The notes beneath the pieces were generated by a model. That model made no database searches and had not been told where the DNA came from. It was given only the letters and a program-made list of their open reading frames with translations. DNA of 64,000 nt from Butyrivibrio sp. XPD2006 (GTDB lineage: Bacteria; Bacillota; Clostridia; Lachnospirales; Lachnospiraceae), in the NCBI RefSeq assembly GCF_000420865.1, contig NZ_ATVT01000005.1, positions 124,001-188,000 on the forward strand. Reading direction: 5' to 3'. How positions within the stretch are numbered: the first letter of the stretch is position 1; every line of letters begins with the position of its first letter. Of this stretch, positions 45,704 to 53,126 are shown one piece after another. The position numbers and the translations under genes are program-made.

Positions 45704-45909
45704 TGGAAAATCTGGAATATGAAGGATACATCGGAACAGTAAATTATGATGAGAAGTGCGATTATTACACCGGAGAGGTGAAGATTGACGATCGCATTTA
45801 TACCTATGAAGGGGATACTCTTGAGGAACTTCAGGAGGACTTTGAGGATATAATTGATTCTGTTATCGCATTTGATGAGATGGATGATATAGATGAAGAT
45901 GAGGAGTAA
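45703..45909 (+). CDS. HicB-like small protein without HicA partner
   Basis: A 68-residue acidic protein. EYEGYIGTVNYDEKCDYYTG, then EVKIDDRIYTYEGDTLEELQEDFEDIIDSVIAF matches the partial RNase H fold of HicB antitoxins ('YxGYxGxVxYD...G.V...D...FEG.s..EL...F...ID'). The usual C-terminal DNA-binding part is replaced by an acidic tail. No HicA toxin gene is next to it. The ATG shares a base with the LacI stop (TGATG), so it is the last gene of the malQ unit by coupling. Confidence 0.7.
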   Translation: MENLEYEGYIGTVNYDEKCDYYTGEVKIDDRIYTYEGDTLEELQEDFEDIIDSVIAFDEMDDIDEDEE

Positions 45910-45949
45910 TCGCAAGGAGTAATGAGAACTTGCAGTATATAATTCTATG

Positions 45950-46080
45950 TGCCTTCCCCCGCTTTGGGGATTGTAGCATAAAACGCCGGGCTATCAAGGA
46001 CAAGCTAAAGTGCGCTAAAAAGCAGCGCATCCTTGAGAGCCCGGTGTTTTATGCATTTGGGTCACTAAGGGGGGAAGGCA
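45950..46080. repeat. 131-bp element forming one long hairpin
   Basis: Four helices nest in order: TGCCTTCCCCC with GGGGGAAGGCA (45950-45960/46070-46080, perfect 11 bp); GCATAAAACGCCGGGCT with AGCCCGGTGTTTTATGC (45976-45992/46038-46054, 17 bp, one G-U wobble in RNA); CAAGGA with TCCTTG (45995-46000/46030-46035); TGCGCT with AGCGCA (46011-46016/46024-46029). No T tract follows, so it is not a plain terminator. It could be a structured RNA or a miniature element with inverted ends. A TATATAAT lies at 45936-45943. Confidence 0.85.
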
Positions 46081-46189
46081 GGAAGTGTAGTATCGGGACG
46101 GAAAAACGTGGCAATTGGAGAAATTCTTGTGCAAATTAAACTCAGGGTGGAGGAGGCCTGTGAGGTATGGGGTGTGGATTGTGGTATCC

Positions 46190-46567
46190 CTACTGTCCTA
46201 AAAGGAAAATTGAAAAAACACCGTAATGAAAAACAGGGCGATTAAGAGACGATACTGTCCTAGAGTGAAAACTACAAGTAGACAGTAGTGGAAAATGAGT
46301 AGATATGGGAAGACCTACTGTCCTAGGGGAAAAACTACAATAAGACAGTAGCAGGAGAAAAGTAGTTGTAGAAGACCTTACGGTCCTAGGAGAAAAACTA
46401 TAATTAGACAGTAGTGGAGGGCGAGTGGGTATGAGAAGCTCTACTGTCCAATAGGGAACAATTAAAGTGGACAGTAGTGGGGAACAGATCTGAATGGTAA
46501 GCGCTACTGTCCTAAATGAAAAACTGTAAGTAGACTGTAGTGGAAGGGTATGGAGCATGAATAGAAG
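46190..46567. repeat. Six tandem 63-bp units with palindromic ends
   Basis: Units begin with TACTGTCC or variants at 46191, 46253, 46316, 46379, 46442 and 46505; the last five are spaced by exactly 63 bp, the first by 62. The first 36 bp are best conserved, run from CTACTGTC to GACAGTAG and have an inner AAAACTACAA; the arms pair over 8 bp around a 21-base loop in units 1, 2 and 4. The other 27 bp are purine-rich (TGGAG..., GAGTAG..., GAAGACC) and also related between units. The array is stop-free on the minus strand in one frame. Confidence 0.9.
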
Positions 46568-46635
46568 AGTTATGTGATAAAAGCGTACTGCTTTAATTGG
46601 ATAAATTATTTCCACAAACTTAGGTTCAAATATGA

Positions 46636-46641
46636 TATACT
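46636..46641 (+). promoter_or_regulatory. Extended -10 box before mscS
   Basis: TGATATACT (TGnTATACT form) lies 24 bases before the mscS ATG. No clear -35 box. Confidence 0.4.
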
Positions 46642-46664
46642 ACCTATGTTTTTGGAGGTAATGT

Positions 46665-47447
46665 ATGAAAGAAGCATTGGATATTTTTCTTAAATATGTT
46701 CTGCCGTTTTTAGTGGCATATTTCCTTAACATGATATTAAATAAAGTCCTCAGCAAGAAGACCCTCAGGGGCAAGCTTCACCTGATATTCTTAAAGGGTA
46801 TCATACTGGCACTTATCTGGGCGGTTGCTGCACTTACGGCACTTAGCGGGATTCCGGCATTTTCCAAGACATGGGAGACTGCGGTGGCTTCTTCCGGAAT
46901 TGCAGCTGTAGTACTCGGTCTTGCTGCCCAGTCGACTTTGGCCAATGTGTTTTCCGGAATTGCTCTTTCTGCATCCCATTCAAGACCCTTTGATATGGGA
47001 GACAGAATAAAGATAGACAGCTATGATCCGGGATTTGTCGAGGACATCACCCTCAGACATACAGTGATCAAGACATATCAGAATGAAATCATATATATCC
47101 CTAACTCAATAGTCGGTTCATCAACAATTGTGAACTATACACAGGAGCAGTCTTTCTCTTATCCGATAAGAGTGTCTGTTGCCTATGGAACAGATATGCA
47201 GAAGGCTATGGATGTTATCGCCGATACGATCAAGAATCATCCCAAGCACTACGGCAAAAGACCTGTCGTTTTATGCAAGAGCTGCGATGACAGCGGAGTA
47301 ACACTGCAGGCGCTTGTTGAGACAGAGGATTTCAGGGACAATCCAAGGACATGTTCCGAGTGCCTTGTTGAGATAATGAAGAGATTTAAGGAAGAGGGAA
47401 TCGAGATTCCTTACAACAAACTTGTGCTTTTACAGGGAGAGGAGTAA
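46665..47447 (+). CDS. Small-conductance mechanosensitive channel, MscS family
   Basis: A 260-residue MscS-type channel that opens under membrane tension to release solutes after osmotic downshock. Three membrane helices are seen, the third (pore) helix region reading IAAVVLGLAAQSTLANVFSGIAL, followed by the conserved PFDMGDRIKI and VEDITLRHTVIKTYQNEIIYIPNS of the middle-beta domain and a C-terminal alpha/beta domain. The family is a heptamer. TTGGAGGTAATGT precedes the ATG. It is monocistronic. Confidence 0.94.
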   Translation: MKEALDIFLKYVLPFLVAYFLNMILNKVLSKKTLRGKLHLIFLKGIILALIWAVAALTALSGIPAFSKTWETAVASSGIAAVVLGLAAQSTLANVFSGIALSASHSRPFDMGDRIKIDSYDPGFVEDITLRHTVIKTYQNEIIYIPNSIVGSSTIVNYTQEQSFSYPIRVSVAYGTDMQKAMDVIADTIKNHPKHYGKRPVVLCKSCDDSGVTLQALVETEDFRDNPRTCSECLVEIMKRFKEEGIEIPYNKLVLLQGEE

Positions 47448-47454
47448 ACAACAC

Positions 47455-47484
47455 TTTACAAAATACAGGTAATCTGTTTATACT
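47455..47484 (+). promoter_or_regulatory. queT promoter
   Basis: TTTACA (47455-47460), 18-bp spacer, TATACT (47479-47484). Start near 47491 leaves an 89-base leader before the queT ATG. Confidence 0.6.
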
Positions 47485-47490
47485 ACTTTG

Positions 47491-47579
47491 TCTGATAAAT
47501 AACTGTGATTATATGGGAGGTGACATTACCGCATGGTTGCAGTTGGTAACTATTGATTTATTTATGGAGGAAACCAACA
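47491..47579 (+). promoter_or_regulatory. Structured leader of queT, unclassified
   Basis: The 89-base leader contains the nested stem TTACC/GGTAA (47526-47530/47545-47549) with GCA/TGC inside, and GGGAGGTGACATTACC just before it, giving an alternative GGT/ACC pairing. queT genes are usually under preQ1 riboswitches, but the preQ1-I core (A-rich AAAAAACTA tail) and the preQ1-II signature are not seen. A new or divergent class, or no riboswitch, remain possible. Confidence 0.4.
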
Positions 47580-48101
47580 ATGAACAAAACAACCAACAAA
47601 ACACTTTACATTGCACACGCGGCAATCATTGCAGCACTTTATGTGGTGCTCACAGCCCTTGCTGCAGGATTTGATCTTGCAAGCGGTGCTATTCAGGTGA
47701 GATTTTCGGAATGTCTTACAGTCCTTCCTTTTTTTACACCGGCAGCAGTACCCGGCGTAGTAATAGGATGCCTTATTTCAAACATCTTTTTTGGCGGAGC
47801 TCTTCCTGATATTATCTTTGGAACTCTGGCCACACTTATTGGCGCAATCGGAACATATATGCTCAGAAAGAACAGATTCCTTTGTTCTGTACCGCCTGTA
47901 GTTTCAAATGCGCTTATCATTCCTTTTGTACTTAAGTATGCATATGCTTTACCGGGAACACTCTGGTTTTTTGCACTTACAGTAGGAGCAGGAGAGATCA
48001 TTACCTGCGTTTTCTTTGGACAGATCCTTATTTCGGCGCTCCTTCCGTTCAGAAATAAAATATTCGGAAACGGTTCAGAGGCCGTTAAGAAAACAAAATA
48101 A
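47580..48101 (+). CDS. queT: Queuosine precursor transporter, QueT family ECF S component
   Basis: A 173-residue membrane protein with about five or six helices. YIAHAAIIAALYVVLTALAA, AIQVRFSECLTVLPFFTPAAVPGVVIGCLISN and LPDIIFGTLATLIGAIGTYML are the QueT (COG4708) pattern of an S component bringing in a queuosine precursor such as preQ1, which is put into tRNA wobble positions. It needs a shared ECF ATPase/T module. ATG 47580 follows ATGGAGGAAACC; an earlier frame start at 47553 lacks a ribosome site. Confidence 0.9.
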   Translation: MNKTTNKTLYIAHAAIIAALYVVLTALAAGFDLASGAIQVRFSECLTVLPFFTPAAVPGVVIGCLISNIFFGGALPDIIFGTLATLIGAIGTYMLRKNRFLCSVPPVVSNALIIPFVLKYAYALPGTLWFFALTVGAGEIITCVFFGQILISALLPFRNKIFGNGSEAVKKTK

Positions 48102-48122
48102 TAACAATTTGAGGGGTATGGT

Positions 48123-48734
48123 ATGGGTAAGTTATATTTCAGGTATGGAGCTATGGGGAGTTCCAAGACTGCAAATGCACTGATGGTCAGGTACAACTAT
48201 ATCGAGAAGGGCCAGAACTGTATTCTGCTAAAGCCCGGCATCGAGAACAGAGACGGAGAGAAGGTAGTAAGATCCAGGATGGGACTTGAGGCTGAGTGTA
48301 CCTTCGTAGAGGAATTCCTTGACGAAGTTGTAAACGAGTGGTTCACCAAGAAGTCAGATTCATGGAAGAAACTTGACTGTGTTCTTGTGGATGAGGCCCA
48401 GTTCCTTACTGAAGAACAGGTTGACCTTCTGGCTGAGGTTGTAGACAGATATGACCTTCCGGTTATCTGTTACGGCCTTAGAACAGATTTTACAAGTCAT
48501 CTGTTTACAGGCTCCAAGCGTCTTATGGAGATTGCCAATTACATCGAAGAAGTTCCTACCGTATGCTGGTGCGGGCGAAGAGCTCACTTTAACGCAAGAG
48601 TATGCAATGGTAAGATAGTAAGAGATGGTGAGCAGATCATGATGGGAGGCAATGAATCCTACGTATCTGTCTGCAGAAGACATTACCTCAGCGGAGAAGT
48701 TAACGGAGTCCGTGAAAGAGATATACAGGAATAA
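48123..48734 (+). CDS. tdk: Thymidine kinase
   Basis: A 203-residue type II thymidine kinase that phosphorylates thymidine to dTMP in the salvage pathway. LYFRYGAMGSSKTANAL holds the P-loop, LDCVLVDEAQFLT the Walker B/catalytic region, ICYGLRTDFTSHLFTGSKRLM the lasso region, and VCWCGRRAHFNARV with VSVCRRHY the zinc Cys/His set. Length fits. It is followed by a strong convergent terminator. Confidence 0.96.
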   Translation: MGKLYFRYGAMGSSKTANALMVRYNYIEKGQNCILLKPGIENRDGEKVVRSRMGLEAECTFVEEFLDEVVNEWFTKKSDSWKKLDCVLVDEAQFLTEEQVDLLAEVVDRYDLPVICYGLRTDFTSHLFTGSKRLMEIANYIEEVPTVCWCGRRAHFNARVCNGKIVRDGEQIMMGGNESYVSVCRRHYLSGEVNGVRERDIQE

Positions 48735-48750
48735 ACAGTGAAAACAATAA

Positions 48751-48788
48751 GCCCGAGTGGAGTCATTTCCACCCGGGCATTTTTGTTT
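48751..48788. terminator. Terminator after tdk, shared with the convergent gene
   Basis: GCCCGAGTGGA and TCCACCCGGGC pair with one mismatch around a 6-base loop, followed by ATTTTTGTTTTT on the plus strand. Confidence 0.9.
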
Positions 48789-48803
48789 TTGTGCATTATG
48801 TGG

Positions 48804-49865
48804 TTATAGTGCGGCCAGATCAAGCTGCTGAACCAATCCGACACCTCCGCTTTCCCGGAGGAAGACACCGGAGGACCTCATCATGGCTGCTGTGAGGAAA
48901 TCAGAATTATGATGTGTAAATTCTGTTTCTGCATTGCCAAGATATATAGCTCCCACATCAGATTCTTTTAAACTGAGAAGACTGTCTGTACCATCTTCAT
49001 TTCTGATCCAAATGCTGAGCTTTTCGTATATCTCGTCATTTTCATCAATCCATCCGTTGCCATCTTTGTCGTAGGCTGCAAGGTCAGCAAAACCGTTACC
49101 GCTCTTTGTTCCAAACAGTTCTGAGCCGTCACCTATCTTGCCGTCGCCGTTCTTGTCATAGGCCAAAAAACCGGAGCCTTTTCCAAGATTTGATATCTTT
49201 TCCTCCTGTCCGTCACAATCCAGATCAAAGAAGAAAGACTGATCACTTATGTGTGTCACGTCACTGCCAACATTGATTACCAGAGGGTCAATTAAACTTA
49301 CGGCGCTTGCTACACTCATGCCGGCATATTCTGTGAGGCGCCTGGACATTGAGAAGCTGACTCCAAAGTCAATTGATCTTCCGTCTTCAGTGAGAGCTGT
49401 GCCCGTTCCGCTAAAGGTGGTCTCTTCAGCTTCCGTATGAGTCATGGATACTGTGGTGACTCTGACGAAGGAATTTTCTGTCAACATGTTTGCGGTGTTT
49501 GACAGAGTCTGTTTAAAGCCTTTCGACTGACCATCACCTCCGAACATCTGGAGAAGTCGGAGTATCCTGTCCAGAAGAGATGCCCTTAGTTCAGAAATCT
49601 GATCCTCAAGCGCGGACTCAAAAGTACTGAGATACTCAGTCTTGGAAGGCTTAAAGGAAGTGTATGTTTCACTTCCCAGAGCAGTAGATTCAGCATCACC
49701 TACTGCTTCGTCACTCAGTTCGAGGGTATCAAGTTTCTTTTCCTGATTCTGCAGACTTTCAAGAAAAGACCCTCTGGTCATGGTACCGCTCTGAACTGAG
49801 ATCTTGTTCTCTTCGTAGTAATTGCGCGAGGAGACAAGGTGCACATTACTTTGCGCAATTTTCAT
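48804..49865 (-). CDS. Protein with EF-hand-like calcium loops, unknown function
   Basis: A 353-residue protein with no signal peptide or membrane helix. The first 140 residues are Ser/Glu/Leu-rich and partly coiled (YLSTFESALEDQISELRASLLD); the middle has a beta-rich stretch (SVASAVSLIDPLVINVGSDVTHI) and then two DxDxDG calcium loops, DKNGDGKIGDGSEL and DKDGNGWIDENDEI, followed by LGNAETEF. The pattern of FFDLDCDGQEEKISNLGKGS and two EF-hand loops occurs in several bacterial proteins of unknown function. Start 49865 follows AAAGGAGGTACC; the longer frame to 50018 is not supported. Its MKIAQSNV start has no export signal, so its place in the cell is unclear. Confidence 0.7.
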   Translation of the reverse strand: MKIAQSNVHLVSSRNYYEENKISVQSGTMTRGSFLESLQNQEKKLDTLELSDEAVGDAESTALGSETYTSFKPSKTEYLSTFESALEDQISELRASLLDRILRLLQMFGGDGQSKGFKQTLSNTANMLTENSFVRVTTVSMTHTEAEETTFSGTGTALTEDGRSIDFGVSFSMSRRLTEYAGMSVASAVSLIDPLVINVGSDVTHISDQSFFFDLDCDGQEEKISNLGKGSGFLAYDKNGDGKIGDGSELFGTKSGNGFADLAAYDKDGNGWIDENDEIYEKLSIWIRNEDGTDSLLSLKESDVGAIYLGNAETEFTHHNSDFLTAAMMRSSGVFLRESGGVGLVQQLDLAAL

Positions 49866-50161
49866 GGTACCTCCTTTGGGGGATATGAAGGCGCCATCTT
49901 GCATCCCGGGGCTGCAAAGAGTGTGCTGTCTTTTATTCTGTACACACAGGTGCACATCTGCAAAAGCCCATTTTGGCCGCAAAAAAAGGACCTCCATATC
50001 GATGAAGTTGTAACTCATCCATGAAGATCCATGCTTTCCGTAGCGTTCATTACTTATATCGGAATATGGCTTTGTAATCCTTATAGCATGAGCAGAAGAC
50101 TAAATATTCTGACAATAATATTAAAAATGATAAAAGAAATAACCCCCTGGGGGCTTAAAAA
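49866..50161. other. Intergenic gap before the truncated binding protein
   Basis: About 296 bp without a supported gene. It contains the 5' flank of the EF-hand gene and an A/T-rich stretch with CCCCCTGGGGG (50142-50153) just before the solute-binding fragment. No clear promoter or structured RNA was accepted. Confidence 0.4.
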
Positions 50162-50551
50162 ATGACCGCTCTTATGGCTGTAGGCACTGTGGGCTGCGCA
50201 GATAATGCAGCAAATAATGCAGAAAACACAGGAAGCGAACAGGTTCAGCAGGCTGCTCCCGCTGATGCTCAGCAGACTGAGAGTACATCAGATGGACCCA
50301 AGATCCTTAAGACAGCAGCTTCCTTTGCATATCCAAGTCTTGATGTTCACAAGGAATACTATGGATGGTACACATCAATTTACGGTGTGTCAGAGGCTTT
50401 TTTCAAGATGGATGATAAGATGACTGCAGCTCCATGCCTGGCCGAGGATGCAGTAGCTGACGGAAGTGTATGGACAATCACACTCAAAGATGGTGTAGCA
50501 TTCTCTAACGGCACACCACTTACTTCTGAGATGGTTATAAAGAACCTTTAA
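50162..50551 (+). pseudogene. Truncated peptide/nickel-type ABC solute-binding protein
   Basis: A 129-codon frame whose product starts with a partial lipobox signal (MTALMAVGTVGCADNAAN) and continues with FAYPSLDVHKEYYGWYTSIYGVSEAFFKMDDKMTAAPCLAEDAV, the N-terminal part of family 5 (oligopeptide or nickel) binding proteins, through LKDGVAFSNGTPLTSEMVIKN. A complete protein would be about 500 residues. The signal lacks its basic start (a stop codon lies directly upstream in frame) and no ribosome site is seen, so both ends are lost. An intact terminator follows, probably from the old gene. Confidence 0.8.
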
Positions 50552-50587
50552 TAAGGCGGTGTAGCTTAGTCTGTTAAATGACTTCAA

Positions 50588-50635
50588 AAAAATCAATAAA
50601 TACTCCACTAAAAGGGGTATTTGTTGATTTTTTTT
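50588..50635 (+). terminator. Strong terminator after the truncated gene
   Basis: AAAAATCAATAAATACTCC and GGGGTATTTGTTGATTTTT pair over 19 positions with wobbles, followed by further T residues. Confidence 0.9.
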
Positions 50636-50678
50636 ACATATAGAATAGTCTACAAATCTATTGACCGGAGGGATTATT

Positions 50679-51944
50679 ATGTCTGTACATGTTATTGATG
50701 AAGCTAACCGTTGTCTGCAGTGTCCAAACCCAAGGTGCAGGGAGAATGGCTGTCCTATTCACACCAATATTCCTGAGATGATAAGGCTCTTTAAAGAAAA
50801 CCGAATGATGGAAGCAGCGCAGATGCTTTTTGAGAACAACCCTCTCTCAATGGTGTGCTCACTGGTATGTAACCATGAGAACCAGTGCGAGGGTAACTGT
50901 GTCAGGGGAATCAAGGGTGAACCTGTTCACATATCATCCATAGAGAATTATATTTCCGACTCATGCTTTGAGAGGCTTGAGCTTAAACCGGCTCCCGCAA
51001 ACGGAATGAAGGCGGCGGTTATAGGGGCAGGACCGGCAGGTATCACGATCGCAATAATATTGGCTCTTAAGGGATATTCAATAACCATTTTTGAAACTCA
51101 CGACAAGATAGGCGGAATACTGCGCTATGGCATTCCTGAGTTCAGACTTCCAAAGTCAATATTGGACAGATATTACAAAAAGATGCGTGAGCTTGGCATA
51201 AAGTTCAGACCTAATTTTTCTATTGGCGGATCCACCGGAGTACAGGATCTTTTAAATGACGGCTATAAGAGTGTATTTATCGGCACAGGTGCCTGGAAGC
51301 CCAGAAAGCTCGGGATTCCCGGTGAGACCTTCGGAAATGTCTTTTACGCCATCAATTACCTGAATAATCCTGATGTGTATGAGCTGGGCGATAAGGTTGC
51401 CATAATAGGTGCCGGAAATGCTGCAATGGATGTGGCAAGGACAGCCATAAGGCACGGCGCAAAAGAGGTTGTGGTCTATGTAAGAGGTGATGAAGTCAGC
51501 GCATCCAAGGCTGAGTTTGAGTACGCAAAGGTGGACGGAGTAAGGTTCGAATACAGAAAGGCCATTGTACGCATAGAGGACGAAGGTGCTGTTTTCTGTG
51601 ATATGATCCCCGATGAGGAGGAGATTGCCAGGATGCAGGAAAGAGGCGAAGAAGTAAAGAGAACACCTTTCAGGATCCTTCCGGAAACTGAGCATCCTAT
51701 TGCGGCTGACAGCATCATGATAGCCATATCTCAGGTTCCGCAGGACCGTATCGTCACTCATGAAAAAGAGCTAAAGCTAAACGATAAAGGAAATCTTGCG
51801 ACCAACGATAAGGGAGAAACTTCGCTGCCCGGTGTTTTTGCTTCGGGCGATGTGGTGACAGGAGCTAAGACAGTTGTAGCTGCAGTAGCTGTATCCAAGC
51901 AGATAGCGGAGGATATGGATAAATACATGAAGGAAAATGTATAA
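50679..51944 (+). CDS. GltD-like FAD/NAD(P)-dependent iron-sulfur oxidoreductase
   Basis: A 421-residue flavoprotein related to the small subunit of glutamate synthase. Two Cys clusters open it (CLQCPNPRCRENGCP and CSLVCNHENQCEGNCVRG), binding 4Fe-4S groups; the FAD Rossmann motif is AVIGAGPAGITIA and the NAD(P) motif VAIIGAGNAAMDVARTA; GVFASGDVVTGAKTVVAAV closes the FAD site. Such proteins feed electrons into glutamate synthase or other enzymes, but no large subunit is adjacent. ATG 50679 follows CGGAGGGATT. The exact redox partner is unknown. Confidence 0.88.
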   Translation: MSVHVIDEANRCLQCPNPRCRENGCPIHTNIPEMIRLFKENRMMEAAQMLFENNPLSMVCSLVCNHENQCEGNCVRGIKGEPVHISSIENYISDSCFERLELKPAPANGMKAAVIGAGPAGITIAIILALKGYSITIFETHDKIGGILRYGIPEFRLPKSILDRYYKKMRELGIKFRPNFSIGGSTGVQDLLNDGYKSVFIGTGAWKPRKLGIPGETFGNVFYAINYLNNPDVYELGDKVAIIGAGNAAMDVARTAIRHGAKEVVVYVRGDEVSASKAEFEYAKVDGVRFEYRKAIVRIEDEGAVFCDMIPDEEEIARMQERGEEVKRTPFRILPETEHPIAADSIMIAISQVPQDRIVTHEKELKLNDKGNLATNDKGETSLPGVFASGDVVTGAKTVVAAVAVSKQIAEDMDKYMKENV

Positions 51945-52054
51945 GTTTATATACTTTAGCACTGTGACACGATAGAGCTTGATTTTGAAGGAATCTGTCC
52001 GTATAATTGACACGGAAACTGGTAATTTTATTGGTAGTTAAAAGTGGAGCAGAT

Positions 52055-53110
52055 ATGAGTTGGGAAGAGTACGTTAGGAAGGTTGTGCCATACACACCCG
52101 GCGAGCAGCCTAAGATAAAGAACATAATAAAGCTAAATACAAATGAAAATCCATATCCGCCATCACCTCTGGTGTATAAGGCCTATGAGGAGACTGAGCT
52201 TTCTGACTTCAGGAAATATCCTGATCCTACCTGCTCGGTACTGGTGGATTCCATCGCATCTTTTTATGATGTAAAAAAAGAGAATGTCTTTGTGGGAGTG
52301 GGCTCTGACGATGTACTGTCCATGGCTTTCCTCACATTCTTTAATTCGGATAAGCCGGTTCTTTTCCCGGATATAACATATTCGTTTTATGACGTGTGGG
52401 CCGATCTGTACAGGATTCCTTACAAGCAGATGCCGTTAAAGGATGATTTCACAATTGATCCTGCGGATTACTACGGTGAGAACGGCGGAGTTGTTATTGC
52501 CAATCCCAATGCGCCTACAGGAGTTAAGCTTCCTCTTGATGCCATTGAGGATATCATCAGTCACAACAGGGACGTAGTTGTCATCATCGATGAGGCATAC
52601 GTTGATTTTGGGGCTGAGAGTGCGCTTCCTCTTATAGATAAGTACGACAATCTCCTTGTGGTAAGAACTTATTCCAAGTCAAGGTCACTGGCAGGACTTC
52701 GAATCGGATACGCTTTTGGATGTGAGAAGCTCATTAAGTACATTCTGGACGCCAAGTTCTCTTTTAACTCATATACAATGAACATGCCCTCTCTTATACT
52801 CGGGGCAGCAGCCATGAACGACAGGGAGTACTTTGAGGAGACAACCGCCAAGGTTGTGGCTACAAGGGAGCGCGTAAAGGTACAGCTTAAAGAGCTTGGA
52901 TTTGAGTTTGGGGATTCGAGGGCGAACTTCATTTTTGCTCGTCATCCTGAAAAGGCAGGCAAAGATATATTTGATTATTTGCGTGCTCATGATATAATAG
53001 TGCGTCGCTTTGATAAGCCAAGGATTAACGAATATTTGAGAATTTCCATCGGTACGGACGAGGAGATGGACAGGCTCATAGAGGTTTTAAAAGAATATCT
53101 TGGCAAATAA
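52055..53110 (+). CDS. hisC: Histidinol-phosphate aminotransferase
   Basis: A 351-residue PLP-dependent fold-type I enzyme. LNTNENPYPPSP, NPNAPTGVKLP, IIDEAYVDFGAES, and the PLP-lysine motif RTYSKSRSLAGLRIGYA match HisC; FIFARHPEKAGKDIFDYLRAHDIIVRRFDKPRINEYLRISIG closes it. It transfers the amino group from glutamate to imidazole acetol phosphate, late in histidine synthesis. Like hisA at 14 kb it stands away from other his genes, and a broader aromatic aminotransferase role is possible. ATG 52055 follows GTGGAGC; the earlier frame start at 52007 is unsupported. Confidence 0.92.
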   Translation: MSWEEYVRKVVPYTPGEQPKIKNIIKLNTNENPYPPSPLVYKAYEETELSDFRKYPDPTCSVLVDSIASFYDVKKENVFVGVGSDDVLSMAFLTFFNSDKPVLFPDITYSFYDVWADLYRIPYKQMPLKDDFTIDPADYYGENGGVVIANPNAPTGVKLPLDAIEDIISHNRDVVVIIDEAYVDFGAESALPLIDKYDNLLVVRTYSKSRSLAGLRIGYAFGCEKLIKYILDAKFSFNSYTMNMPSLILGAAAMNDREYFEETTAKVVATRERVKVQLKELGFEFGDSRANFIFARHPEKAGKDIFDYLRAHDIIVRRFDKPRINEYLRISIGTDEEMDRLIEVLKEYLGK

Positions 53111-53126
53111 TTTATGAGGAGTAATT

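Larger units (their letters stand above)
45910..46664. other. Non-coding island with long hairpin and tandem array
   Basis: This 755-bp stretch has no credible gene. It holds a 131-bp hairpin element (45950-46080), a purine-rich 109-bp link with GTGG/GAGG words, an array of six 63-bp units (46190-46567) and a degenerate half unit (about 46581-46595). A stop-free minus-strand frame crosses the array but lacks a ribosome site. The next gene, mscS, starts at 46665. Confidence 0.75.

Noticed and set aside
45930..46139. Plus-strand frame of 69 codons through the 131-bp hairpin
   Set aside because: It opens with TTG, has no ribosome site and only reads through both arms of the palindrome.
46190..46567. 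CRISPR array (36-bp repeats with palindromic ends and 27-bp spacers)
   Set aside because: The 'repeats' differ from each other by many bases and the 'spacers' are related to one another; no cas gene is near. It is a tandem repeat, not a CRISPR array.
46190..46615. Minus-strand frame of 141 codons with a 21-residue repeat
   Set aside because: It starts at GTG without a ribosome site, and repeat units differ strongly in amino acids (for example SFSPRTV against IVPYWTV), so no protein constraint is visible. The 63-bp period explains the open frame.
47491..47579. preQ1 riboswitch of class I or II
   Set aside because: Neither the A-rich AAAAAACTA tail of class I nor the class II signature was seen; the leader is reported as unclassified.
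49866..50018. N-terminal extension of the calcium-loop protein
   Set aside because: The frame is open upstream but the strong AAAGGAGGTACC site sits right before ATG 49865, and the extension has no sensible sequence.
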